64,000 nucleotides of DNA from Actinobacteria bacterium OV320 (GCA_001298545.1 LJCX01000026.1:62001-126000), one strand, 5' to 3'. Shown: positions 1 through 8,582, counted from the first letter of the stretch. Made by a program: numbers and translations. Notes: a model not told the origin generated them from the sequence alone.

Positions 1-68
1 GAAGCGTAGCGTTCCCGGGTGACAGGCCCGGCACCGGGGTTTCGCAGGCGCCGCGTGAGCTCCCGCAC
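1..68 (-). CDS. Possible 5' end of an unknown gene running off the left edge
   Basis: A GTG codon at 68-66 on the minus strand is preceded by a purine-rich GGGGAGGAGAG stretch (plus positions 76-86) at normal ribosome-binding distance. The frame stays open to the window edge: about 22 codons, starting V-R-E-L-T-R-R-L. Too short to identify. If real it is divergent from the oxidoreductase operon and would share the operator at 234-250. The claim rests only on the ribosome binding site and open frame. Confidence 0.3.
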   Translation of the reverse strand, partial: MRELTRRLRNPGAGPVTRERYA

Positions 69-334
69 CGACGGCTCTCCTCCCCTCCTCGCGAGCTACA
101 GAAATCCCTCACGCGACGCGCACGCGCCCGCCCCCGCCGCACCCGCCCGCAGGCGGCTCACGTGCGGATCGATACGCCGCGGAGGTGTCCCCATGGTTGA
201 CCGGCCGCCCGGCCGCCGCATACGTTGCTGCCGATGGGAAAGCGCTTGCTGTGTGCAGGTACTGCACGCTTCCCCCTCGGTTGCTGGCCCGCCCGGTCGT
301 TCGGCCGTACGTCGGAGGAGTGCTGATCACGCCC
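69..334. other. Intergenic region upstream of the oxidoreductase operon
   Basis: No convincing gene. It contains a LacI-type operator candidate (234-250) and the purine-rich GGAGGAG at 314-320 that probably serves the operon start. The rest is GC-rich with no recognised structure. Confidence 0.5.
234..250. promoter_or_regulatory. LacI-family operator candidate
   Basis: TGGGAAAGCGCTTGCTG is centred on the perfect 8-bp palindrome AAGCGCTT (239-246). Streptomyces LacI-family sugar repressors typically bind semi-palindromes with a central CG of this kind. It lies about 85-100 bp upstream of a sugar-type catabolic operon, the expected place. The repressor itself is not in the window. Confidence 0.5.
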
Positions 335-1588
335 ATGCCCCCATCCACTCCGCTGCCTGCGCTCGCCGGCCGCCGCGTCCGGGCCGCCATCGTCGGTATC
401 GGCGCGATCGGGCGCGGCTCCCATCTGCCCGCACTCCAGCAGCTCGCCGCCGAGGGCGAGGCCGAGGTCGTGGCGGCCGTTGACATCGATGCCACCGCCG
501 TCGAGGCCTTCTGCGCGGAGAGCGGGGTTCCGCACGCCTACACCGACCTGGAGCGGATGCTGGCGGAGCAGCGCCCCGACCTGGTGACCATCTGCACCCC
601 GCCGACCCTGCACCGCGAGCAGAGCGTCGCGGCGCTGCGGGCAGGCGCCTGGGTGTGGTGCGAGAAGCCGCCGGTGCCCACCCTCGCCGACTACGACGCC
701 GTGCAGGCGGAGGAGGGCGCGGCGGCGGGGCCGTACTCCTCGATCGTCTTCCAGCACCGTTTCGGATCCGGGACCCGGCATGTCGGGCGGCTGCTCGCCG
801 AGCAGGCCCTCGGGCGGCCGCTGGTCGCGCACTGCCAGACCACCTGGTACCGCGACACCGCCTACTACGCCGTGCCCTGGCGCGGGCGCTGGCAGACCGA
901 GGGCGGCGGCCCGGCGATGGGCCACGGCATCCACCAGATGGACCTGCTGCTCGACCTTCTCGGCCCGTGGAGCGAGGTGCGCGCGATGGCCGGCCGGCTC
1001 GTGCACGACGTGGAGACGGAGGACGTGTCCACCGCCCTGGTCCGCTTCGAGAGCGGGGCCATGGCGACGGTCGTCAACAGTGTCCTGAGTCCCGACGAGG
1101 TCAGCCGGATCCGTATCGACTGCGAGCGCGCCACCGTCGAACTCACCCACCTCTACGGCCACTCCAACGCCAACTGGCACATCACGCCCGCCCCGGACGT
1201 CCCCGGCGACCTGGCGGCGGCCTGGCAGGACTTCGGCGCGGACGTCCCCAGCTCGCACCTGGCGCAGCTGCGCGAGCTGGTGGCGAGCATGCGCGCGGGC
1301 CGCCGGCCGCGCAGCAGCGGCGCGGACGGGCGCACCAGCCTGGAGCTGATCAGCGCGCTGTACAAGTCGGCGTTCACCGACACGACGGTGCGACGGGGCG
1401 AGATCGGGCCGGGTGACCCGTACTACACGGCCCTGCACGGCGGCGCCCCCGGCTGGGCGCCGGCCACGGTCGCGATGAGGACGGCGACCGAGACGGGTAC
1501 GGGTACGGGTCCTGGGACGCATACGGGTACGGGGACGGGGACAGGGACGAACGCGAGCGCGGCGTCGGACGCGGGGGTGCCGGCGTGA
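335..1588 (+). CDS. Gfo/Idh/MocA family oxidoreductase
   Basis: NAD(P)-dependent sugar or inositol-type dehydrogenase, probably cytoplasmic. The N-terminal Rossmann segment reads RAAIVGIGAIGRGSHLPAL, and the family EKPP motif follows at about residue 115 (CEKPPVPTLADYDAV). A conserved GHGIHQMDLLLDLLG segment lies in the C-terminal domain. The ATG at 335 was chosen, with GGAGGAG at 314-320; a GTG at 320 is the alternative. The last 35 or so residues are a Thr-Gly repeat with no counterpart in the family, written by ACGGGT-like hexamers at about 1494-1550. The stop overlaps the next start (GTGA), so it is the first gene of a three-gene operon. Substrate unknown. Confidence 0.9.
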   Translation: MPPSTPLPALAGRRVRAAIVGIGAIGRGSHLPALQQLAAEGEAEVVAAVDIDATAVEAFCAESGVPHAYTDLERMLAEQRPDLVTICTPPTLHREQSVAALRAGAWVWCEKPPVPTLADYDAVQAEEGAAAGPYSSIVFQHRFGSGTRHVGRLLAEQALGRPLVAHCQTTWYRDTAYYAVPWRGRWQTEGGGPAMGHGIHQMDLLLDLLGPWSEVRAMAGRLVHDVETEDVSTALVRFESGAMATVVNSVLSPDEVSRIRIDCERATVELTHLYGHSNANWHITPAPDVPGDLAAAWQDFGADVPSSHLAQLRELVASMRAGRRPRSSGADGRTSLELISALYKSAFTDTTVRRGEIGPGDPYYTALHGGAPGWAPATVAMRTATETGTGTGPGTHTGTGTGTGTNASAASDAGVPA

Positions 1589-2514
1589 CCGGCGACCTGC
1601 GGCTCGTGCACGCGCACGGCGACCGGGTCACGGTGACCGACCCCGCCACCGGCGTCGAGCTGCTCGCCTACGTCTACCGGCCCGAGGCGGCGTGGGAGGC
1701 GCCGAGGCCGTACATCCACCCGCTGCGGACCCTCGCCGGTGACGTCGTCACCGACTACCGGCCCAACGACCACCGCTGGCACAAGGGGCTGTCGCTGACC
1801 GCCTCGCACCTCTCGGGCGCCAACCTGTGGGGCGGCAACTCGTATGTGCACGGCGAGGGGTATCTCGAACTCCCCGAGCGGGTCGGTTCGATGGCGCACG
1901 TCGGCTTCGACGAGGTGTCGGTGGCCGGCGGCCGGGCGGTCATCGCCGAGCGGCTGACCTGGCATCCGCACGGCGGCGAGCTGTGGGCGCAGGAGGCGCG
2001 CCGGATCGAGGTGCACGACGTCGACCCGGACGCCGGTTCCTGGGCGCTGACCTGGACCAGCGCCGTCACCAACCGCAGGGACGAGCCGCTCCGCTTCGGC
2101 AGCCCGACCACCGCCGGGCGCGAACTGGCCGGTTACACGGGCCTGTTCTGGCGGGGCCCGCGCGCCTTCCGTGACGGCCGGATCATCGGCCCGGACGGGG
2201 AGGGCCCCGACCTGATGGCCTCGCAGAGCCCCTGGCTGGCCCTCTCCGGCGAGCACGACGGCGCCGACGGTCACGCCACCGTCGTCTTCGCGCACGCCCC
2301 CGAGAACGACCACTCCGGCGCCCGAGGGGCCCACCCCGCACACTGGTTCGTCCGCAACGAGCCCTTCGCGGGCATCGCCCCGTCCTGGTCCTTCTTCGAC
2401 GAGCTCGAGCTCGCCCCCGGCGACACGCTCACCCGCCGCTACCGCGTGGTGGTGGCCGACGGTGCCTGGGAGCGGGAGGAGATCGCCAAGTACCTGGAGG
2501 CACATCCGTGGTGA
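1585..2514 (+). CDS. PmoA-like family protein (DUF6807)
   Basis: A 309-residue protein of the family labelled PmoA-like. Members are usually found beside Gfo/Idh/MocA dehydrogenases in carbohydrate catabolic clusters, as here. Family features include YIHPLRT near residue 33, a histidine-rich DYRPNDHRWHKGL segment, and a beta-sandwich-like body. The name comes from a methane oxygenase annotation; nothing here suggests methane oxidation. GTG start at 1585 overlaps the preceding stop, and the end overlaps the next gene, so translation is coupled. The molecular activity is not known. Confidence 0.85.
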   Translation: MTGDLRLVHAHGDRVTVTDPATGVELLAYVYRPEAAWEAPRPYIHPLRTLAGDVVTDYRPNDHRWHKGLSLTASHLSGANLWGGNSYVHGEGYLELPERVGSMAHVGFDEVSVAGGRAVIAERLTWHPHGGELWAQEARRIEVHDVDPDAGSWALTWTSAVTNRRDEPLRFGSPTTAGRELAGYTGLFWRGPRAFRDGRIIGPDGEGPDLMASQSPWLALSGEHDGADGHATVVFAHAPENDHSGARGAHPAHWFVRNEPFAGIAPSWSFFDELELAPGDTLTRRYRVVVADGAWEREEIAKYLEAHPW

Positions 2515-3224
2515 GCGAGCCCGGGGGACTGCCCGGCGGGGTCGCCGTCTCGCACCTGCGCGTGTACGACTGGCCCGCCGCCGACGGTCTGCACGGCGGA
2601 ACTCCCCATCTGCACCTGACGTGTTCGGAAGGGTACGTCGTCACGGCCGGGCGCGGCGCGGTGCAGACCCTGACGGCGTCCGGGTACGAGGTCACGCCGC
2701 TCGCACCCGGCACGGTCGCCTGGTTCACGCCGGGCACCATCCACCGACTGGTCAACGAGGACGACCTGCGCATCACCGTGCTGATGCAGAACAGCGGGCT
2801 GCCGGAGGCCGGCGACGCCGTGCTCACCCTGCCGCCGGAGTACCTCACCGACCCCGAGACGTACGCCGCCGCGACCGTGATCCCGGCCGGCGCTCCCCGG
2901 GCGGAGCAGGCCCGGATCGCCCGTGCCCGGCGCGACCTCGCACTGGAGGGCTACCGGGCGCTGCGCGAGGCGGCGGACGGTCCGGCCGCCCTGGCCGCTT
3001 TCCACCGGTCGGCCGCCGCGCTGGTGGAGCCCCGACTCGCCGAGTGGCGTGAGCGCTGGCTCCGCGGTGCGCGAGCGGCCGCGCAGGCCACGGGCGAGCA
3101 GCTCGACCGGCTCTCGGACGGCGATGTGTCCCACCTCGCCGAGGCCGCCGTCCGGGCCGAACAGCCCTCGTCCCACGGCAAGTTCGGGATGTGCGGGTGG
3201 CTGGACGTGTACGCGCTGCCGTAG
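2508..3224 (+). CDS. Cupin domain protein
   Basis: A 238-residue protein with an N-terminal single cupin barrel (about residues 10-95: PHLHLTCSEGYVVTAGRG, then PGTVAWFTPGTIHRLVN), including candidate metal-binding His and Glu residues. The C-terminal half is helical, Ala/Arg-rich, and not assigned to a domain. GTG at 2508 is preceded by CTGGAGG at good spacing and overlaps the previous stop. A sugar isomerase, epimerase or ligand-sensing role fits its place as third gene of the catabolic operon, but is inferred. Confidence 0.8.
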   Translation: MVSEPGGLPGGVAVSHLRVYDWPAADGLHGGTPHLHLTCSEGYVVTAGRGAVQTLTASGYEVTPLAPGTVAWFTPGTIHRLVNEDDLRITVLMQNSGLPEAGDAVLTLPPEYLTDPETYAAATVIPAGAPRAEQARIARARRDLALEGYRALREAADGPAALAAFHRSAAALVEPRLAEWRERWLRGARAAAQATGEQLDRLSDGDVSHLAEAAVRAEQPSSHGKFGMCGWLDVYALP

Positions 3225-3311
3225 CCCCGGGTCATCAGCGCGCGGGGGATCGGCTGACGTAGTTTCCGTGGTATTCCTGCGGCTTCCCTGCCGGAATGAT
3301 CCAATCGACCG

Positions 3312-4064
3312 ATGTCGAGAGCGGGGAGTCAGCGGGTGCGGATCAGAGTGACGGCGGCGGCTTTGTGCGCGGCGGTGCTGGTGGCCGGATGCGGAGGTGG
3401 TGGCGGCGGCGATTCCGATGCGAAGGCCACGGATTCAGCGGCGGCACAAGGGTCTTCATCCGGATCCGGGTCCGGGTCCGGATCGGCGTCGGTCTCGGGT
3501 GCCGCGTCGGAGGCGCCCGCAGAACCGCTCGACGAGGCCCAGCTGAAGTCCGCGGCGCTGGTCGGCGGGGACGTGGACGGCTACCAGATCACCGACTTCC
3601 CCGTGAAGCCCGACGACGATTCCACCGCCCGGCCCGCGGACTGCCAGCCGCTGGAGAACATGCGCACCGCGTCGCCCGACCCGGGCCCCAAGGCGTTCGT
3701 CGGCCTCCTCGCCTTCGGGGGAGCCGGGCCCACCGCCGGTTCCGCCACCACCATCGGCCTCATGGCCTACGACGGGTCCGACGCTGAGGGCATTCTCGAC
3801 GGCCTCCGCACCGCCCTGAAGAAGTGCACCGCCTACGAGGGAGGCGTGCCCGCGCGTACCACCGCCAAGGCGGCCGCCGCCCCCGACGCGGGTGACGAAG
3901 CGGTCGCCTTCGGCCTGGAGACCCAGGGGGACGGTGCGGACGCGTTCGTGGTCGTGCGCAGTGGTGCCACGGTGGTCCTGTTCTACACCGCCACCGGCAC
4001 CGGCTCGGCGGCGGAGGTGCCGGCGGAACTGGTCACCGCGCAGATCCGGAAGCTGGGAGCCTGA
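3312..4064 (+). CDS. Secreted lipoprotein of unknown function
   Basis: The N-terminus is a lipoprotein signal: Arg residues, a hydrophobic stretch, and the lipobox LVAGC, followed by Gly and Ser-Gly linker repeats built from TCCGGG hexamers. The mature part (about 190 residues) has two conserved-looking cysteines (DCQPLE and KKCTAYEG). Starts are ATG 3312 (weak ribosome binding site) or GTG 3336 (GGGGAG upstream). Predicted to be anchored to the outer face of the membrane. It resembles the many Streptomyces lipoproteins without known role. Confidence 0.8.
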   Translation: MSRAGSQRVRIRVTAAALCAAVLVAGCGGGGGGDSDAKATDSAAAQGSSSGSGSGSGSASVSGAASEAPAEPLDEAQLKSAALVGGDVDGYQITDFPVKPDDDSTARPADCQPLENMRTASPDPGPKAFVGLLAFGGAGPTAGSATTIGLMAYDGSDAEGILDGLRTALKKCTAYEGGVPARTTAKAAAAPDAGDEAVAFGLETQGDGADAFVVVRSGATVVLFYTATGTGSAAEVPAELVTAQIRKLGA

Positions 4065-4229
4065 GGGCCGTCCCGTGACCGCTGTCCGCGGGTGCGTCGC
4101 GCTCCCGACCGGTGATCCGGGCGCTTGAGCGGGTAGGTCGGGTCACCGCGAACCAGGGTGACCTCGACCGCCGCGGGACTCGGCTCCGGCGCCACCCGCT
4201 CGCGCTCCCCGGACGACACGGCCCGCGAA

Positions 4230-4299
4230 CACGGTGGCCGCACACCCTGCCATCGCCGCCCGAGCACGGTGGCCGCACGCTCCGCCATCGCCGCCCGCA
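4230..4299. repeat. 35-bp tandem duplication
   Basis: Two adjacent copies beginning CACGGTGGCCGCAC at 4230 and 4265, each ending CCATCGCCGCCCG, differ by a few bases. They lie in the gap between two convergent genes (4065-4344), where no gene was recognised. Confidence 0.65.
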
Positions 4300-4344
4300 C
4301 CATCCACACCGTCTGCGCGTCCTGCGGGTCTGCGCGGGGCGGTT

Positions 4345-4815
4345 TCAGGCGGCCGACGGCCCCGCCACCGTCCAGCCCGGAGCCTGCGGGTGGGCGCTCA
4401 CGTCCTCGTGGCGGACCTGGTCGCCGCAGGCCGCGCAGGTGACCACGGGCGTCAGCTCGTTGCCGCAGACGTGCGCGAGCACCATGGGACGGTCGTCGTC
4501 CTCGCGGAGATGGCGGTCGCCCCACGCCATGAGGGTCATCAGGACCGGCTCCAGTTCGAGCCCCGCCTGCGTGGGCCGGTACTCGAAGCGCTGCGGCCGC
4601 TCGCTGTAGGCACGCCTGGCCAGGATCCCGGCGTCGACGAGGCGGCGCAGCCGGGTGGCCAGGATGTCGCGCGGGGCGCCGATGTTGCGCACCAACTGGT
4701 CGAAGCGGGTGTTGCCCAGGCACACCTCCCGCAGGACGAGCAGGGAGTACTTCTCGCCGACGAGGGCGAGGGCGTCGGCGATCGAGCAGGGGCGCGGATC
4801 TTTGGAGGCGGCCAT
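4345..4815 (-). CDS. HxlR family winged-helix transcriptional regulator
   Basis: A 156-residue protein. CSIADALALVGEKYSLLVLREV followed by RFDQLVRNIGAPRDILATRLRRL is the HxlR winged helix, and YRPTQAGLELEPVL is the usual wing. The C-terminal tail adds a CAACGDQV segment (possible Cys pair; also a Cys in HVCGNE) that may bind a metal or sense redox. The start at 4815 was preferred over an upstream ATG at 4872, which would place the coding region over the perfect inverted repeat at 4832-4877. Divergent from a thiolase and probably regulates it. Confidence 0.88.
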   Translation of the reverse strand: MAASKDPRPCSIADALALVGEKYSLLVLREVCLGNTRFDQLVRNIGAPRDILATRLRRLVDAGILARRAYSERPQRFEYRPTQAGLELEPVLMTLMAWGDRHLREDDDRPMVLAHVCGNELTPVVTCAACGDQVRHEDVSAHPQAPGWTVAGPSAA

Positions 4816-4831
4816 GGCGGTCAGTCTAGGG

Positions 4832-4877
4832 GAGGGTTGGAAAAACAAATCGAGGTCGGTTGGATTTTCCAACCCTC
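4832..4877. promoter_or_regulatory. Perfect 13-bp inverted repeat operator, HxlR-thiolase
   Basis: GAGGGTTGGAAAA (4832-4844) is exactly repeated in reverse complement as TTTTCCAACCCTC (4865-4877) with 20 bp between. It is unusually AT-rich for this genome and sits just upstream of the HxlR start, between the two divergent genes. A binding site for the HxlR dimer, controlling both directions, is the simplest reading. Confidence 0.75.
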
Positions 4878-4951
4878 AGGGTTATGGTGAGTCCAGACTT
4901 CCTACTCACCGGTAGTTTCCCTGCTCGTGCTCGTCATGGAGGCATCGCACC

Positions 4952-6121
4952 ATGCGTGACGCAGTCATCGTCGAAGCCGTACGCACCCCGATCGGCAAGG
5001 GCAAGCCGAACGGCTCCCTGGCCCACGTCCACCCCGTCGAACTCCTCGCCCACACCCTGCGCACCCTCGTCGACCGCTCCGGCGTCGATCCCGCGCTGAT
5101 CGACGACGTGATCGGCGGCACCGTCGACCAGGTCGGCGAGCAGGCCATGAACACCACGCGCTACGCGCTGCTCTCGGCGGGCTTCCCGGAGACCGTCCCC
5201 GCGACCACCGTCGACCGGCAGTGCGGGTCCTCCCAGCAGGCCGTGCACTTCGCGGCCCAGGGCGTCATGTCCGGCGCCTACGACCTCGTCGTCGCCTGCG
5301 GTGTCGAGTCGATGAGCCGGGTGCCGATGTGGTCCAACGTGCCGCCCGGCAAGGACCCCTTCGGCCCCGGCGTCGCCGCGCGCTACCCGGAGGGACTCGT
5401 CCCGCAGGGCATCAGCTCCGAGCTCATCGCCGCCAAGTGGTCGATCACGCGGGAGCAGATGGACCGCTTCGCCGTCTCCTCGCACCGCAAGGCCGCCGAG
5501 GCCTGGGCACAGGGGCTCTTCGACGCCGAGGTCGCGCCCCTGGACGGCGTCTCGCGCGACGAGTGCGTACGGCCCGGGAGCACCCCCGAGATCCTCGCCG
5601 GCCTCAAACCCGCCTACTACGACCCGGCGTTCGCCGAGCGCTTCCCGCAGATCGAGTGGAACGTCACCGCGGGCAACGCGAGCCCGGTCAACGACGGCGC
5701 CTCGGCCGTGCTGATCACCTCCGGCGAGACCGCCGCCCGCCTCGGTCTGCGCCCGCTCGCCCGACTGCACAGCTTCGCCGTCACCGGCTCGGATCCGCTG
5801 CTGATGCTGACCGGCGTGATCCCGGCGACCGAGAAGGTGCTGCGCCGGGCCGGGCTACGGCTCGACGACATCGACCTCTTCGAGGTCAACGAGGCGTTCT
5901 CCAGCGTGGTCCTGGCCTGGCGGCAGGAGACGGGCGCGGACCTCGACAAGGTCAATGTGCACGGCGGCGCGATCGCGCTCGGGCACCCGCTCGGCGCGAG
6001 CGGCACCCGGCTGACGACGACGCTCGTCCACGCGATGCGCGAACGCGGCGCCCGCTACGCCCTGCAGACCATGTGTGAGGCGGGCGGGCTCGCCAACGCC
6101 ATGGTGCTGGAATCCGCGTAG
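4952..6121 (+). CDS. Acetyl-CoA acetyltransferase / thiolase family enzyme
   Basis: A 389-residue thiolase: degrades 3-ketoacyl-CoA or condenses two acyl-CoA units, in the cytoplasm. The nucleophile Cys91 is in DRQCGSSQQA; the general-base His345 is in GGAIALGHPLGASGTR; the second catalytic Cys375 is in MCEAGG, a variant of the usual CxGGG motif. Length is normal. The NEAF motif (EVNEAFSSV) is present. Sequence style is closer to FadA/FadA5-type degradative thiolases than to PhaA. Expression is likely controlled by the divergent HxlR regulator. Natural substrate not determinable. Confidence 0.92.
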   Translation: MRDAVIVEAVRTPIGKGKPNGSLAHVHPVELLAHTLRTLVDRSGVDPALIDDVIGGTVDQVGEQAMNTTRYALLSAGFPETVPATTVDRQCGSSQQAVHFAAQGVMSGAYDLVVACGVESMSRVPMWSNVPPGKDPFGPGVAARYPEGLVPQGISSELIAAKWSITREQMDRFAVSSHRKAAEAWAQGLFDAEVAPLDGVSRDECVRPGSTPEILAGLKPAYYDPAFAERFPQIEWNVTAGNASPVNDGASAVLITSGETAARLGLRPLARLHSFAVTGSDPLLMLTGVIPATEKVLRRAGLRLDDIDLFEVNEAFSSVVLAWRQETGADLDKVNVHGGAIALGHPLGASGTRLTTTLVHAMRERGARYALQTMCEAGGLANAMVLESA

Positions 6122-6164
6122 CCGGCCGACGGAAAGGGACCGCGAAGCCGGTGGCGGCGAGCGG

Positions 6165-6974
6165 CTACGGGCGGCGCAGGTGGTGGCGCTTGCGCCAGGC
6201 CACCACCGCGCCGACCAGCGCCGGCAGGGTGATGGCGGCCATGGCGATCAGGAAGGCCGGCGAGGTCGGGGAGGAGGCGCGGGCCCCCGCGACGACATAG
6301 GCGGCGGTGTTCGGGATCGAGCCCAGCGCGGTCGCCACCAGGAAGGACAGCCAGCCCATGCGGGAGACGGCGGCGCAGTAGTTCGCGGCCCAGAACGGCA
6401 CCCCGGGGAACAGCCGGGCCGCCAGCATCGAGCGCATGCCGTGCCGGCTCAGCTGGCCGTCCGCCGCCTTGAGCAGCCGTCCGCGCAGCAGCGGCCGTAG
6501 CGCGTCCTGCCCGAGGACCCGGCCGAGCCCGAAGGCGATCCCGGCCCCGAGCACCGTGCCCGCGAGCGCCGCGGCGACACCCCACTGCGAACCGAAGACG
6601 GCGCCCGCGGCCAGGTTCAGCAGCGGTCGGGGCACGAACGCCACCGTGCACAGTCCGTACGCCACCGCGAAGACCGCGGCCGCCGTGACACCGCCCAACT
6701 GGGGTGGCCAGCCGTCCGCGAGGAGCTTCTGCGGCTCGAAGAGCAGCACGCTCGACGCGGCCGCCGCCAGCAGCGTGACCAGCAGCGCGAAACGGGACCA
6801 CGGCGAGCGCAGCACTCTCGCGCAGCGCGCGGCGAGGCCGCCGGGAGCGTCGGCCCTCGGAGCGACGGACGGGATGACGGGCACCGGAGCGAGCGTGGGG
6901 ACGACGAGCTCCGTGGCGGTGGCCCGGGGAGTGGCCGTGGCGGTGCCCCCAGAGCGGGTGGTGGCATCGAGCAT
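6165..6974 (-). CDS. TVP38/TMEM64 (VTT domain) membrane protein
   Basis: A 269-residue integral membrane protein. About 60 polar and Pro/Ala-rich N-terminal residues precede hydrophobic helices. The VTT core is visible as FVPRPLLNLAAGAVFG, then a glycine-rich GTVLGAGIAFGLGRVLG segment, and RLFPGVPFWAANYCAAVSRMGWLSFLVATALGSIPNT. Members are thought to act in lipid handling or scrambling; the role here is unknown. Convergent with the thiolase and divergent from the glycosylase gene. Confidence 0.88.
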   Translation of the reverse strand: MLDATTRSGGTATATPRATATELVVPTLAPVPVIPSVAPRADAPGGLAARCARVLRSPWSRFALLVTLLAAAASSVLLFEPQKLLADGWPPQLGGVTAAAVFAVAYGLCTVAFVPRPLLNLAAGAVFGSQWGVAAALAGTVLGAGIAFGLGRVLGQDALRPLLRGRLLKAADGQLSRHGMRSMLAARLFPGVPFWAANYCAAVSRMGWLSFLVATALGSIPNTAAYVVAGARASSPTSPAFLIAMAAITLPALVGAVVAWRKRHHLRRP

Positions 6975-7023
6975 CCCGCGACACTAACCGAAGGACATGT
7001 GTGATCGCCGTATGGTTCGTCTC

Positions 7024-7752
7024 ATGACGGTCACAGGTGCGGACGCGATCGGCGTGCCGGACAGCGTTCTCGCCGACATCGTGCTGGAGCGGCTGACGAC
7101 CGCGTACGGCGCCGCGGCCGACCCGGGCCGGGCGGCGGCCATGCGCGCGTACATGAAGGACGTGGCCCCCTTCCTCGGCCTCCCCACGCCCGCCCGCCGG
7201 GCGCTGTCCCGCACCGTCCTGGCGGGCACGCCCCGCCCCGACGAGGCCGACTGCACGGCGATCGCGCTGCGCTGCTGGGCGCTGCCGCAGCGCGAGTACC
7301 AGTACTTCGCCGTCGACTACCTGCGCCGGTACGCGCCACGCCTGACGTCGGCGTTCCTGCCCGTGGCGCGCCGGCTGGTGACCACGACGTCCTGGTGGGA
7401 CACGGTCGACCTGCTCGCCGCCCACGTGGTCGGCACGCTCGTCGCGGCCGACCCCCGGCTCGGCGCCGACATGGACGTCTGGATCGCCGACGAAGACCTG
7501 TGGGTCGCCCGTACCGCCCTGCTCCACCAGCTCCGCTACAAGGAACGCACCGACACCGACCGTCTCTTCGCCCACTGCCTGCGCCGGTCCGGCCACCCGG
7601 AGTTCTTCATCCGCAAGGCCATCGGCTGGGCCCTGCGCGAATACGCCAGGACCGACCCGGCGGCCGTCCGCGCCTTCGTCACCCGCGAGCGGGAACACCT
7701 CGCGCCGCTGACGGTGCGTGAGGCACTGAAGAACATCGGGGACACCGCCTAG
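7024..7752 (+). CDS. DNA alkylation repair protein (AlkD-like glycosylase)
   Basis: A 242-residue all-helical HEAT-like-repeat protein. AlkD enzymes remove positively charged alkylpurines such as N3-methyladenine and N7-methylguanine. TTTSWWDTVDLLAAH matches the family motif with the tryptophan and aspartate used for substrate contact, and FIRKAIGWALREYARTDP is the conserved C-terminal signature. The ATG at 7024 fits the family N-terminus; upstream ATG 7012 is an alternative. Transcribed alone, divergent from the VTT gene with a very short spacer. Confidence 0.9.
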   Translation: MTVTGADAIGVPDSVLADIVLERLTTAYGAAADPGRAAAMRAYMKDVAPFLGLPTPARRALSRTVLAGTPRPDEADCTAIALRCWALPQREYQYFAVDYLRRYAPRLTSAFLPVARRLVTTTSWWDTVDLLAAHVVGTLVAADPRLGADMDVWIADEDLWVARTALLHQLRYKERTDTDRLFAHCLRRSGHPEFFIRKAIGWALREYARTDPAAVRAFVTREREHLAPLTVREALKNIGDTA

Positions 7753-7755
7753 CGG

Positions 7756-8316
7756 CTACGAGGGCCGCAGGCGGGGTGCCTCGTCGTCCGGGGTGTGCGG
7801 GCTCGCGAAGTGGAAGGGCACCGACAGACGCGCGGCCAGGGCCCTGCCCACCTTGTCGGCGACGGCCGCGCAGGGGTGGTGCAGCGCGGGATCCGTACCG
7901 TCGAGGTGCCGTCGTGCCGTGCGCCGGTAGACGGTGGCCAGCGCCTGCTCGCCCTCGGGGTCGGCGGTGACGGCGTACAGGATCACGAACCAGTCGTGGA
8001 CCGTGTCCCCGTCCCAGACGACCTCGATCGCCACGACCCGGCCCGGCGCGCCGGCCGCGCGAGCGTCCAGCGACTCCAGGTCCAGCGGGTCGTCGGGGGT
8101 GCGGGCGATCCGGTCGCCGTGGTGGGAATAGCGTTCTTGGACGACGAGTTGGGCCTCCTGGAGGCCGACGCCGTGAGCCCGGCCGGCCTCCCAGACGGCG
8201 CGGATCGCCGGCATCAGGGCGTCCTGGAGGACGTACCCGTCTACCTGCTCGCGGACCCCCTGCGGCAGCAGCTCCCACCACCGCTGCCACGACTGTGTCG
8301 TGCTGATGTCGGTCAT
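7756..8316 (-). CDS. Hypothetical protein
   Basis: A protein of 186 residues starting MTDISTTQSWQRWWELLPQGVREQV. No family recognised. It is mixed alpha/beta, with a central beta-like stretch (VVAIEVVWDGDTVHDWFVILYAV), no signal peptide and no membrane segment; probably cytoplasmic. The ATG at 8316 follows GGGGAGGG at a slightly long distance. Convergent with the AlkD gene (3 bp gap) and divergent from tuf3. Confidence 0.65.
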   Translation of the reverse strand: MTDISTTQSWQRWWELLPQGVREQVDGYVLQDALMPAIRAVWEAGRAHGVGLQEAQLVVQERYSHHGDRIARTPDDPLDLESLDARAAGAPGRVVAIEVVWDGDTVHDWFVILYAVTADPEGEQALATVYRRTARRHLDGTDPALHHPCAAVADKVGRALAARLSVPFHFASPHTPDDEAPRLRPS

Positions 8317-8582
8317 CAGGACCGTAACCCTCCCCATCCGGCGAAAACCATTCGACGCCGAACGAACCGTCGGCGATGATCGGCACCATGTTCCGGTACG
8401 CCTTCCTCCTCGCAGCATCCGCGGTCGCGGATACGCCGAAGGCTGCCGTCCCGCTCCTCATGGCCGCTGTCGACGGCGCCCGAAGCTGACCCTCTCCGGA
8501 TCGTCCGGCGGACCCCGCAGGGGGAGGGTCGGTCGGTTCGCCGGGGTCCCCACTTCCTACGGACACGCTTCGAGGTACAGCC

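Noticed and set aside
1585..2514. Methane monooxygenase subunit from the PmoA name
   Set aside because: The family label is historical; no membrane helices or metal sites of particulate methane monooxygenase are present and the context is sugar catabolism.
4816..4872. Upstream start for the HxlR regulator
   Set aside because: Would add 19 unsupported residues and overlap the perfect inverted repeat operator; the family begins close to MAASKDPR.
6055..7698. Long minus-strand frame beside the thiolase and the VTT gene
   Set aside because: The proven frame for the VTT protein is different; this one crosses AlkD on the opposite strand and has no family match.
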